The notes under the pieces: model-generated | Database searches by the model: none | What the model was told of the DNA's origin: nothing | The model's input: only the letters and a program-made list of their open reading frames with translations | Shown here: piece by piece, positions 7,751 to 14,203 of the stretch | How the letters are laid out: each line of letters starts with the position of its first letter | Numbering within the stretch: the stretch's first letter is position 1 | IMG/VR virus record: IMGVR_UViG_3300049595_001338 | Coordinates: 1-28,106 of that record | DNA: 28,106 nt | Direction: 5' to 3' (one strand) | Source: a virus | Program-made: the position numbers and the translations under genes

Positions 7751-9085
7751 ATGTTAATAAACAAGGCTCATTGGGAAACTAAAGGTGACAATGTTCGCCT
7801 TTCAATGCCCATTGGAAAAGTGGATGTTGAACGCCGTATGGTGTCTGGCTTTGCTACGCTTGATAATGTTGATCGTCAAGGCGACATAGTTACAACAGAA
7901 TCTAGTGTAGAGGCTTTTAAAAACTTCCGTGGCAATCTTCGTGAAATGCATCAGCCCAGCGCAGTAGGAAAGATTGTTTCTTTTAAAGAAGATAAATATT
8001 TTGATCCAAATGACAAAAAGTTTTATAGTGGAGTTTACGTATCTGCGTATGTTTCTAAAGGTGCACAAGATGCTTGGGAAAAAGTTTTAGATGGAACATA
8101 CACTGGATTTTCAATTGGTGGCAACATAAAGACTTGGGATGATGCTTATGATGAAAAAATTGATAAAACAATTCGTGTAATCAAAACATATGAACTACAT
8201 GAGTTATCTCTTGTAGATAATCCAGCAAACCAATTTGCAAATATTTTATCTATTGAAAAGGTAAATGGACAAAACGTAGTAGATGGATACTTATCAAAAA
8301 CAGAAATTGAAAATGTATTTTGGGATTCAGAAAACGGTATTGTTATGGTTTCAGATTCTGACTCAGTAACAAGTCCAGTAACTGGAAACAAAATGCAAAA
8401 TATTGGTTTTATAGAAAAGAATGATAAAGATAATGCAGAAATGATAAAATTCTTAGTTGATAGTGCTAAAGGCATTAATACAATTAAGATTACTAAGGAG
8501 GTAAATCAAATGACAGAATCAACAGAAGCAGTTGTAGAAACTGCAGTTGAAAATGCAGAGATTGCTCCAGAGGCACAGCCAGCAGAAGTAGCAGCAGACG
8601 TAACAACAGAGGTTGTTGCAGAAACAGCAGAAACTCCTGCAGTCGCTGAAGAAGCACCAGTAGTTGAAGAACTTGCTGTTGCTAAATCGGATGATGGTGG
8701 TGCAGAATCTTCTGCTGCAAAAGCAGCAGTTGAAGTAGAGAATGTAGTGGAAAAATCTATTGCAGATGTTAAAGAAGAAGTTGCCAAGGCAGTTTCAGAA
8801 ATTAATACTTCTCTTACTAATGCCTTTGGCGATCTTGCTGCAACTATCAAATCTCTTAATGAGAAGGTAACAGCAGTAACAAAATCTCTTGATGCAGTAA
8901 CATCAGATGTTAACGGTATCAAGAATAACTTTAACGAGTTTGGCAAGCGAGTAGATCTTGTAGAGCAAGATACCGCTTTCCGCAAGTCTGGCGATCTAGG
9001 CGAGATCGTACAGGAATCACCACAAGTGGTTCAAAAATCCCTATGGGGCGGTCGTTTCCTCACATCAACCGACCTATTTAACTAA
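7751..9085 (+). CDS. Prohead protease-scaffold fusion protein
   Basis: The 444-residue product joins an N-terminal HK97-type (S78/U35) prohead protease, about residues 10-175, to a C-terminal scaffolding region. The protease part shows the expected order: VSGFATLDNVDRQGDIV, the likely catalytic H67 in REMHQ, the likely nucleophile S121 in TYTGFSIGG, and the closing ELHELSLVDNPAN (150-160) with acidic candidates E151 and D156. Residues 254-330 are a low-complexity A/E/V-rich stretch. Residues about 328-408 look like a coiled coil (VEKSIADVKEEVAKAVSEIN and following), as in capsid scaffolds. The long form would tether the protease inside the prohead, mature it and then be degraded. The gene is leaderless by prediction, and an internal start at codon 254 would give scaffold alone. 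The capsid gene follows after 27 bases. Confidence 0.88.
   Translation: MLINKAHWETKGDNVRLSMPIGKVDVERRMVSGFATLDNVDRQGDIVTTESSVEAFKNFRGNLREMHQPSAVGKIVSFKEDKYFDPNDKKFYSGVYVSAYVSKGAQDAWEKVLDGTYTGFSIGGNIKTWDDAYDEKIDKTIRVIKTYELHELSLVDNPANQFANILSIEKVNGQNVVDGYLSKTEIENVFWDSENGIVMVSDSDSVTSPVTGNKMQNIGFIEKNDKDNAEMIKFLVDSAKGINTIKITKEVNQMTESTEAVVETAVENAEIAPEAQPAEVAADVTTEVVAETAETPAVAEEAPVVEELAVAKSDDGGAESSAAKAAVEVENVVEKSIADVKEEVAKAVSEINTSLTNAFGDLAATIKSLNEKVTAVTKSLDAVTSDVNGIKNNFNEFGKRVDLVEQDTAFRKSGDLGEIVQESPQVVQKSLWGGRFLTSTDLFN
8495..8502 (+). promoter_or_regulatory. Strong internal ribosome binding site inside the protease-scaffold gene
   Basis: AAGGAGGT stands 7 bases before an in-frame ATG at 8510. The spacing and core are the same as the capsid gene's site (AGGAGGTG, 7 bases before ATG 9113). 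The beginning of the full-length gene, by contrast, has no such site. Confidence 0.7.
8510..9085 (+). CDS. Nested in-frame scaffolding protein
   Basis: Starting at Met254 of the protease-scaffold reading frame, this in-frame nested gene would give a 191-residue protein beginning MTESTEAVVE. It contains only the A/E/V-rich linker, the predicted coiled coil and the C-terminal VVQKSLWGGRFLTSTDLF segment, which could be the capsid-binding end. A near-perfect Shine-Dalgarno (8495-8502) exactly at the protease/scaffold boundary is hard to explain otherwise. The arrangement is known from lambda, where Nu3 scaffold is read from inside gene C. Making scaffold in large excess over protease would fit HK97-type assembly. 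Independent production is inferred from the start signal; it has not been observed. Confidence 0.65.
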   Translation: MTESTEAVVETAVENAEIAPEAQPAEVAADVTTEVVAETAETPAVAEEAPVVEELAVAKSDDGGAESSAAKAAVEVENVVEKSIADVKEEVAKAVSEINTSLTNAFGDLAATIKSLNEKVTAVTKSLDAVTSDVNGIKNNFNEFGKRVDLVEQDTAFRKSGDLGEIVQESPQVVQKSLWGGRFLTSTDLFN

Positions 9086-9097
9086 GGTAAAATCACT

Positions 9098-9105
9098 AGG
9101 AGGTG
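9098..9105 (+). promoter_or_regulatory. Near-consensus Shine-Dalgarno of the capsid gene
   Basis: AGGAGGTG stands 7 bases before ATG 9113 and is one of the best ribosome binding sites in the window, in keeping with the most abundant virion protein. A TAAAAT at 9088-9093 could be a weak -10 box but lacks the TG extension seen elsewhere. Confidence 0.8.
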
Positions 9106-9112
9106 AAAAATA

Positions 9113-10264
9113 ATGTCGGAACAAAATAAAGACCTAGAAAAAAACTATCCAGGATCAGGCGGAGCAGGCGCAGAGATTAACTCTCAAGGCTCATTCGTTT
9201 CTGGTGGTGTAGGTAGTGCAACTGGTTTGGACTCTGCAGCACAGTCTGTAGGATCACAACTTGGTAACACTGCTACTGCAGCATTCGGTGCAACAACTGG
9301 AGCAAACGCAGTAAACCCAACAGGTGTTGCAGGTGGTATTTTAGCACCAGAGCAAGCACGTCGTTTTATTGACTACGTATGGGATGCAACTGTCCTCGCT
9401 AAAGATGGCCGTCGTGTCACCATGAGAGCAAACACCATGGAAATTGAGAAGGTAAACGTTGGTGAACGTGTAATTCGTGCTGCTGCTCAAGGCGCACCAG
9501 ATTATACAAACATCGGTGCAACATTCTCAAAGGTAGAACTTACAACCAAAAAGATTCGTCTTGATTGGGAAGTATCAACTGAAGCACTTGAAGACAATAT
9601 TGAAGGTGGAGCACTTGAAGATCATTTAGTTCGCTTAATGACCAATGCTTTCGCAAATGATATTGAAGATCTTGCTATCAATGGTCTTGGAACAGGCGCA
9701 GACGCATTCCTTTCAATTATGGCAGGATTCGTAAAGCAGACCCGTGGAACAGTAGGAAATGCTGCTCACGAATATGCTGCAACAGTTTCAGATAACAACT
9801 ACACTACATCAGTAATGCAGGGCTTGCTTCTAGCAATGCCACGCAAGTATCGTGCACTTAAGTCAAACCTTAAGTTCTATGCTGGTACTGATGCTTTTGC
9901 TGGTATCGTTCGTAATAACGGTACTCTTGCAGATGCTATCTCAGCAGCGTTCTCAGATCGCACTGGTAGCACACAAGCAAACCGTCAAGAATTCCTTGAT
10001 GGAACTGCACAAACACTTGGTAATGCACGTACAACTCGTGTACTTGGTGTAGATGTTCTTGAGGTTCCTTACTACCCTGCAGGTTATGTTGATTTAACAT
10101 TCCCTCAGAACCGTGTATGGGGCTTCCAGAGAGATATCACTGTAAACCGTGAATACAAGCCAAAGAAAGACACAATTGAATACACAGTATTCGTACGCTT
10201 TGGTATTCAATGGGAAGAACTAGATGCAGTCGCTTATGTTGACTCAGATAGCGCTGATTCCTAA
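9113..10264 (+). CDS. Major capsid protein (HK97 fold)
   Basis: This 383-residue protein should form the icosahedral shell. After a Gly/Ala/Ser-rich N-terminal arm (about residues 10-75), the conserved body starts at NPTGVAGGILAPEQARRFID. It continues with a TMRANTMEIEKVNVGERV/APDYTNIGATFSKVEL segment (E-loop region), a LDWEVSTEALEDNIEGG helix (spine region) and NDIEDLAINGLGTGADAF. The C-terminal part has VLGVDVLEVPYYPAG and an RDITVNREYKPKKDTIEYTVFVRFG strand set, typical of HK97-like capsids. The gene follows the scaffold, has a near-perfect Shine-Dalgarno, uses more C-ending codons (TTC, ATC, AAC) than its neighbours, and is closed by a strong terminator; all fit very high expression. The N-terminal arm may be cleaved by the protease, but no cleavage site can be fixed from sequence. 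Confidence 0.93.
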   Translation: MSEQNKDLEKNYPGSGGAGAEINSQGSFVSGGVGSATGLDSAAQSVGSQLGNTATAAFGATTGANAVNPTGVAGGILAPEQARRFIDYVWDATVLAKDGRRVTMRANTMEIEKVNVGERVIRAAAQGAPDYTNIGATFSKVELTTKKIRLDWEVSTEALEDNIEGGALEDHLVRLMTNAFANDIEDLAINGLGTGADAFLSIMAGFVKQTRGTVGNAAHEYAATVSDNNYTTSVMQGLLLAMPRKYRALKSNLKFYAGTDAFAGIVRNNGTLADAISAAFSDRTGSTQANRQEFLDGTAQTLGNARTTRVLGVDVLEVPYYPAGYVDLTFPQNRVWGFQRDITVNREYKPKKDTIEYTVFVRFGIQWEELDAVAYVDSDSADS

Positions 10265-10285
10265 AATATAACAATCACGTACTAG

Positions 10286-10322
10286 GGAGGGCGGTATAAA
10301 AACCGTCCTCCTTATTGTTATT
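10286..10322 (+). terminator. Strong intrinsic terminator after the capsid gene
   Basis: A 10-bp stem, GGAGGGCGGT (10286-10295) with ACCGTCCTCC (10302-10311), contains one G-T wobble and a 6-base loop ATAAAA. It is followed by a T-rich TTATTGTTATT. It would separate capsid transcription from the connector genes. Confidence 0.85.
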
Positions 10323-10323
10323 C

Positions 10324-10332
10324 TGGTATAAT
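10324..10332 (+). promoter_or_regulatory. Extended -10 promoter TGGTATAAT for the connector genes
   Basis: TGGTATAAT lies directly behind the capsid terminator and would restart transcription for the five neck genes. The predicted start is near 10338-10340, which coincides with an ATG at 10338 opening a 6-codon minicistron. The leader to ATG 10355 carries AGGAG (10346-10350). Confidence 0.65.
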
Positions 10333-10354
10333 TACAAATGAGTACAGGAGAATT

Positions 10355-10711
10355 ATGAATACAACAATGGAAGAACTATCAACTAAAAGTGTCTTAGCAT
10401 TAAAGTCATATGCTAAAAAAAATAATATAGAACTTTTTGAAGCAACTACCAAACTTGAAATTTTAGAAATCATTGCTAGTTGGTTTCCACCAGAAAATAA
10501 AGAAGAGCGTGTAGAAGAAGTGGATAAGGCTGAAAACATAACAAACAAAGTAGCCTTATATTCAGATAAAAATCTTCACATGGATAATTTAGGTGCATTA
10601 AAAGTGGGGTACAACATAGTATCAAAGGAGGCATCGGAAAAGTGGCTAACTCATAGGCTAGTACGTATAGCGTCGCCTGAAGAAGTAGCATCTTATTACC
10701 GTAAAGATTAA
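10355..10711 (+). CDS. Small neck-region protein with SAP/Rho-N-like N-terminus
   Basis: A 118-residue protein. Residues about 6-43 (MEELSTKSVLALKSYAKKNN, then an IELFEATTKLEILEIIASW helix pair) look like the SAP/HeH/Rho-N helix-extended-loop-helix fold found in small proteins encoded just after phage capsid genes. Residues 65-118 form a second small unit (KVALYSDKNLHMDNLGALKVGYNIV, then RLVRIASPEEVASYY), possibly a beta-rich contact domain. It has its own promoter behind the capsid terminator and an AGGAG site 4 bases before the ATG. Its TAA overlaps the next ATG by one base (TAATG). Position suggests a head or head-tail joining accessory protein; the exact role is unknown. Confidence 0.78.
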   Translation: MNTTMEELSTKSVLALKSYAKKNNIELFEATTKLEILEIIASWFPPENKEERVEEVDKAENITNKVALYSDKNLHMDNLGALKVGYNIVSKEASEKWLTHRLVRIASPEEVASYYRKD

Positions 10712-11712
10712 TGTCAACAGTACTTCGCTTACCACCATACCCGCTTTCCGTAACCTATAAGGTTCCAGACGAAACAGCAGACTATATACTTGTCATTGAA
10801 GATGTTCCAGAGCAAACAGAAATTGAAGAATTCATTAGTGGAGAATCTGGATTAACATCTTCTTCAGAAGGAACAATTACATATGAGTTAAATGGAGATT
10901 TTGTAAAATATGACAAATCTTATGCAGTTACTATTTATGAAGACATTAATGGAGAGCGTGGTGACATTGTAGTTGAAGATAACCTACAGATTGAGCGCCC
11001 ATACGTAGATCCAACAGAACTGGCAATTGCAAACAATGAAACCTCTGCAACAGATATTGCCAAGTATAAAGAATATGAATCGTTAGCACGAGCAATTATT
11101 GATACTATAGTTGACGGATTTTATTATAAACGCAAATATCTTGAGGTAGTTGGACAAGAAACAGACTATATTCCACTTTGGGATAGAACACATAAAATTT
11201 TAAAGGCATATGAAAATGCAGAACTGGTTTACGATATTAATGATTCAGATGGACCAGCATTAGGCGATTTTAATTATTTAATTACTAAAGATAAAACTGC
11301 AATTACAAAAGACCCAGTACAAGCAACAGATTCTTTAAATAGGGCAGAAAGACGTCCAGCAAGAATTCCAGTAGCCTCTTCAGATTCATTTGCAATATTT
11401 GATACAGAGGATAGTGGAAATGTTCAGACCATCACCGCTGGCGTAGGATTTCCAAATGGAACAGATTATATTTTCTTAGTAGAAACAGGATATAAGGTGG
11501 TTCCTATTGATATTCAAGATGCTACAAAGTTATTGATTAATGATATTAAATGTGGCAAATTAGATTATTATAAGAGATATGTAAAAAACTACAGCACTGA
11601 TCAATTTAAAATTGAGTATGACAAGAGAATGATTGAGGGTACTGGAAATATTATTGTAGACAAAATTTTGTCTAAGTATGTTGATAATATTGTTCGTCCT
11701 GGAGTTTTATAA
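10711..11712 (+). CDS. Head-tail connector (adaptor) protein
   Basis: A 333-residue protein. The N-terminal 95 residues (LPPYPLSVTYKVPDETADYILVIE and following) read like a small Ig- or fibronectin-like beta domain. Residues 96-333 carry helical segments common to head-tail adaptors: IARAIIDTIVDGFYYKRKYLE-like helices near 125-150, then IQDATKLLINDIKCGKLDYY and YSTDQFKIEYDKRMIEGTGN near 267-315. The expected role is binding under the portal to start the neck. It starts in a TAATG overlap with the preceding gene and ends in another with the following gene, so translation is probably coupled; no Shine-Dalgarno is seen. Adaptor assignment rests on motif feel and gene order and is moderately certain. 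Confidence 0.7.
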   Translation: MSTVLRLPPYPLSVTYKVPDETADYILVIEDVPEQTEIEEFISGESGLTSSSEGTITYELNGDFVKYDKSYAVTIYEDINGERGDIVVEDNLQIERPYVDPTELAIANNETSATDIAKYKEYESLARAIIDTIVDGFYYKRKYLEVVGQETDYIPLWDRTHKILKAYENAELVYDINDSDGPALGDFNYLITKDKTAITKDPVQATDSLNRAERRPARIPVASSDSFAIFDTEDSGNVQTITAGVGFPNGTDYIFLVETGYKVVPIDIQDATKLLINDIKCGKLDYYKRYVKNYSTDQFKIEYDKRMIEGTGNIIVDKILSKYVDNIVRPGVL

Positions 11713-12161
11713 TGAACTCATGTGAAGTTACAGACTTTATGTATCCAATGAAGGCTGATGTATATTTTCCAATTCTTACACAAGGGGAATATGGTCAACC
11801 TAAAAAGGATTGGGTTTATGATAGAACTATAATCTGCAATGCAACACCAGTAGGTGGTTTAGGAACAGAAGATATTAAACCAGAAGCATTTTTACAATAT
11901 GAAAATAAACTTATTGCAAGGACCCAAAATGACCCCAGACTTTCTTCAAATAATGCTAACAATGCAACAACAAATATACTTGTAACAAATGTTAGAGATG
12001 CAAGTGATAACACAATTTATAAAGAAACTGCTGGGCCAAGATCTGGCAGAGGAACTATTTATGAGATAGCAACAGTTGAGCCATTTACTGGACCATTTGG
12101 ATCTATAGAATATTATAAAATGCTATGGCGTAGAACTGAAAATCAGACTGTAGGTGACTAA
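11712..12161 (+). CDS. Head-closure / stopper protein
   Basis: A 149-residue, mostly beta-strand protein (MKADVYFPILTQGEYGQPKKDW, FLQYENKLIARTQNDPRLS, GTIYEIATVEPFTGPFGSIEYYKMLWRR). The pattern of a short N-terminal strand describing a pipe, the internal ILVTNVRD, and the terminal YEI..VEP..G.....YYKMLW fits SPP1 gp16-type head-closure proteins that seal the connector after packaging. It lies between the adaptor and the HK97 gp10-like gene in the usual order, with TAATG overlaps on both sides. The call is inferred from fold impression and order. Confidence 0.65.
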   Translation: MNSCEVTDFMYPMKADVYFPILTQGEYGQPKKDWVYDRTIICNATPVGGLGTEDIKPEAFLQYENKLIARTQNDPRLSSNNANNATTNILVTNVRDASDNTIYKETAGPRSGRGTIYEIATVEPFTGPFGSIEYYKMLWRRTENQTVGD

Positions 12162-12838
12162 TGATAGTTACAATGAATACAAAACTTTTTGATAAACAAA
12201 TGAAAAATATTATTGACTATTCTGTTGGATTTTTAGATGGTATTCATAAAGGTAAAAAAGTATTTTTAGATAGGTTAGGCCTCGGAGTGATTCAGGCTCT
12301 TGCACAATATGTTGATGTTGAAGCAAGATCAAATCCAAAAGCATTGCACCATATTTATGAGTGGAATCAAACTGGTAGCCCAAATGCAAGATTGTTTGAT
12401 TTAAAATATACTGTTAGTAATCTTGGATTGTCTATTAATTCTTCATTTAGACAGTCAAGAACGGTGTCTGAAAAAATGACTGTGCCATTTTATAATAAAG
12501 CAAAGATTATGGAAAATGGTGTTCCAGTTACAATTGCGCCAACTAAATCTAGGGTGTTAAAATTTGATGGACCAAGTGGAGAAGTTTTTACAAGTAAGCC
12601 AATTACCGTAGACAATCCTGGGGGAGATATGGTTTATGGAAGTTTTGAAAAAACAGTAGATGAGTTTATCTTAAGATATTTTAAGCAATCATTTTTAAAG
12701 GCTTCTGGTATTTATGATTATATTAAAAAGCCAAAACTTTATAAGGCAAACATGAAGGCTGGATCAAGAATGGGTAGAAGCAAGGGTATTGATACAGGGT
12801 TTAAATGGATTGCTAATGCAACAATTGGGGTAGAATAA
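12161..12838 (+). CDS. Neck / tail completion protein (HK97 gp10-like)
   Basis: A 225-residue protein in the position of HK97 gp10-type neck or tail completion proteins. Seen are an N-terminal amphipathic helix (TKLFDKQMKNIIDYSVGFLDG), a segment VDVEARSNPKALHHIYEWNQ with probable conserved H/Y/W residues, strands around FDLKYTVSNLGLSINSSFRQ, and a basic C-terminus. AGGTG (12152-12156) sits 4 bases before the ATG and the start overlaps the preceding stop (TAATG). It probably joins the head connector to the tail tube. The function is inferred mainly from gene order. Confidence 0.65.
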   Translation: MIVTMNTKLFDKQMKNIIDYSVGFLDGIHKGKKVFLDRLGLGVIQALAQYVDVEARSNPKALHHIYEWNQTGSPNARLFDLKYTVSNLGLSINSSFRQSRTVSEKMTVPFYNKAKIMENGVPVTIAPTKSRVLKFDGPSGEVFTSKPITVDNPGGDMVYGSFEKTVDEFILRYFKQSFLKASGIYDYIKKPKLYKANMKAGSRMGRSKGIDTGFKWIANATIGVE

Positions 12839-12842
12839 GACT

Positions 12843-13421
12843 ATGAGTATATTAACGGACACTGGTTTTCCACCCACATTTTTAAATAGATATGTTTTGT
12901 CTGAGTTAGCATTTTATGAACTTGTAGCAGAATCAGATTTATTATCTCCAGGTGTAAATCCTATGGTTCCAGCACAAATTCCAACCAATATTGAAGATTT
13001 ATATAATGATAGTATTCAAATTAGGCAAACAGAAAGCCCAGTATTAATTGTCTATGATAGATTGATGAGATTTAGACCTACCCCTTTTTATGCTCATAAA
13101 AGAGAACAGTTGATCTATTTTATATACTCTACGGATGTTGGTAAATTAATAGACTCAGTTCGTGTTATTTCAAATGCCCTTGATCGTGAAGACGCCTCAG
13201 CCCAAGACATCAACTCCTACAGTCTTTCAAATCCAATACTAAACTCCGCTGGAGAAGTATCTATCCCATATAACATTTATTTTCACAATACCAGGGTATA
13301 TCAGGCGGACGAAAGTAGGGACGTAGCAGAGTTGGCATCCGCAAGAACCCTTTTTGTTAACAAACTAATTATTGAGTATGACTATCACATCAAGACTGAG
13401 CCAGATTCTAGATATACATAA
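12843..13421 (+). CDS. Tail terminator-like protein
   Basis: A 192-residue protein directly before the major tail protein gene, the usual place of the tail terminator that caps the tube and binds the head. It begins with a helical FLNRYVLSELAFYELVAESDL. It then has the strand pattern SPVLIVYDRLMRFRPTPFY/REQLIYFIYST and helix-strand VGKLIDSVRVISNALDRED, compatible with terminator folds. It starts 4 bases after the preceding stop without a Shine-Dalgarno, so it depends on coupling. It could instead be another neck protein; no diagnostic motif was recognised. Confidence 0.6.
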   Translation: MSILTDTGFPPTFLNRYVLSELAFYELVAESDLLSPGVNPMVPAQIPTNIEDLYNDSIQIRQTESPVLIVYDRLMRFRPTPFYAHKREQLIYFIYSTDVGKLIDSVRVISNALDREDASAQDINSYSLSNPILNSAGEVSIPYNIYFHNTRVYQADESRDVAELASARTLFVNKLIIEYDYHIKTEPDSRYT

Positions 13422-13426
13422 ACAGC

Positions 13427-13471
13427 GGTATAATAGGTTTTGAGGAAACACGCCAAACAACTTAATATACT
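13427..13471 (+). promoter_or_regulatory. Tandem -10 boxes before the major tail protein gene
   Basis: GGTATAAT at 13427-13434 and TATACT at 13466-13471 lie in the 71-base gap upstream of the tail tube gene. The first resembles the motif before the 118-residue gene (GGTATAAT) but lacks the T of TG. The second would start a leader of about 15 bases that still includes the Shine-Dalgarno GAGGTG at 13480-13485. Two promoters would fit a highly expressed protein. Confidence 0.5.
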
Positions 13472-13492
13472 TTATGAAAGAGGTGAAATAAT

Positions 13493-14125
13493 ATGCCATA
13501 TAGCCGTGGTACGTCAAACAACATTATCGTTGGTGCAGCAGCACTTTTCGTTGCTGATACAACTCTAACTCCAGGTACACTGGAGGCTTTTGACGCAAGT
13601 GAGTCTTTTAAAGATACACTTTCAGATGAAGCAGATTACACTAACATAGGTTACACCATGAACGGTCTAGAATTGCAGTTCCAACCAGACTTCGGTGAAG
13701 TCCAGGTAGACCAAATTCTTGACGTTGCAAAACTATATAAGCAAGGTATGCAGGTTAATCTTGCTACCGCTTTTGCTGAAGCAACACTAGAAAACTTGCT
13801 TCTTGCATTAGCATTTTCTGATGCACAACTTACAGGAAACAAGGCAGCATCTACAGGTCAGACACTTAATCTATCTGCAGGTGAACTTGGAGAATGTCCA
13901 GTAGAACGAGGAATCGTTGCTGTTGGACCAGGAACTGGAGATTGCGACAACTCTGACTCTGTTGAGCGTGTTTACACAGCATATCGTGCTCTATCAATTG
14001 AGAACGTAACTGTATCCGCAAAGCGTGACGAAGCGTCAATGTTTGAAGTTTCATTCCGTCTTCTTCCAGAAGATGCGTCAGGATCATACGGTAAGATCGT
14101 AGATCGTACATTTGGTCAATCATAA
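13493..14125 (+). CDS. Major tail (tube) protein
   Basis: This 210-residue protein should polymerise into the non-contractile tail tube. Its traits fit the siphophage tube family: N-terminal MPYSRGTSNNIIVGAAALFVAD, an early SFKDTLSDEADYTNIGYTMNGLELQFQPDFGEVQVDQ strand set, an alanine-rich helix (LATAFAEATLENLLLALAFS), and a closing KRDEASMFEVSFRLLPE strand. It has GAGGTG 7-8 bases upstream, two candidate promoters and a terminator immediately downstream. Codon choice is richer in C-ending codons than its neighbours, like the capsid gene. It is followed by the chaperone genes, as in most siphophages. Confidence 0.88.
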   Translation: MPYSRGTSNNIIVGAAALFVADTTLTPGTLEAFDASESFKDTLSDEADYTNIGYTMNGLELQFQPDFGEVQVDQILDVAKLYKQGMQVNLATAFAEATLENLLLALAFSDAQLTGNKAASTGQTLNLSAGELGECPVERGIVAVGPGTGDCDNSDSVERVYTAYRALSIENVTVSAKRDEASMFEVSFRLLPEDASGSYGKIVDRTFGQS

Positions 14126-14140
14126 TCTAATTTTAGATTA
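14123..14140 (+). repeat. Perfect palindrome on the tail tube stop codon
   Basis: TAATCTAA (14123-14130) and TTAGATTA (14133-14140) are perfect inverted repeats separated by two T residues. The left arm begins with the TAA stop codon. It could fold into a stem protecting the mRNA 3' end or be a protein-binding site. It lies 9 bases before the terminator stem. Confidence 0.6.
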
Positions 14141-14142
14141 AA

Positions 14143-14181
14143 GCAAAAGCCCATCTCTTATGAGGTGGGTTTTTTCTTTTG
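14143..14181 (+). terminator. Intrinsic terminator after the major tail protein gene
   Basis: CCCATCT (14150-14156) pairs with AGGTGGG (14163-14169), with one T-G wobble and a 6-base loop. It is followed by TTTTTT, C and TTTT. The flanking GCAAAAG (14143-14149) and CTTTTGC (14176-14182) are also complementary and could extend or alternate the stem. Confidence 0.85.
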
Positions 14182-14185
14182 CCTA

Positions 14186-14194
14186 TGATAGAAT
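14186..14194 (+). promoter_or_regulatory. Extended -10 promoter TGATAGAAT, leaderless long chaperone
   Basis: TGATAGAAT ends 9 bases before ATG 14204, with no Shine-Dalgarno in AGATAAATC. The start codon is supported independently, because the protein aligns from its first residues with the paralog at 15681 (MATT versus MATS). A leaderless or nearly leaderless mRNA is predicted. Confidence 0.6.
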
Positions 14195-14203
14195 AGATAA
14201 ATC

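Noticed and set aside
8506-8985. 159-codon open frame on the minus strand, Ser/Ala/Thr-rich
   Set aside because: It is the antisense of the repetitive A/E/V-rich scaffold region. The low-complexity composition removes stop codons, and there is no ribosome site or family resemblance.
9088-9093. TAAAAT as a dedicated capsid promoter
   Set aside because: It lacks the TG extension and a -35, and is 5 bases before the Shine-Dalgarno. The capsid gene is more likely read from the protease/scaffold promoter, though this is not settled.
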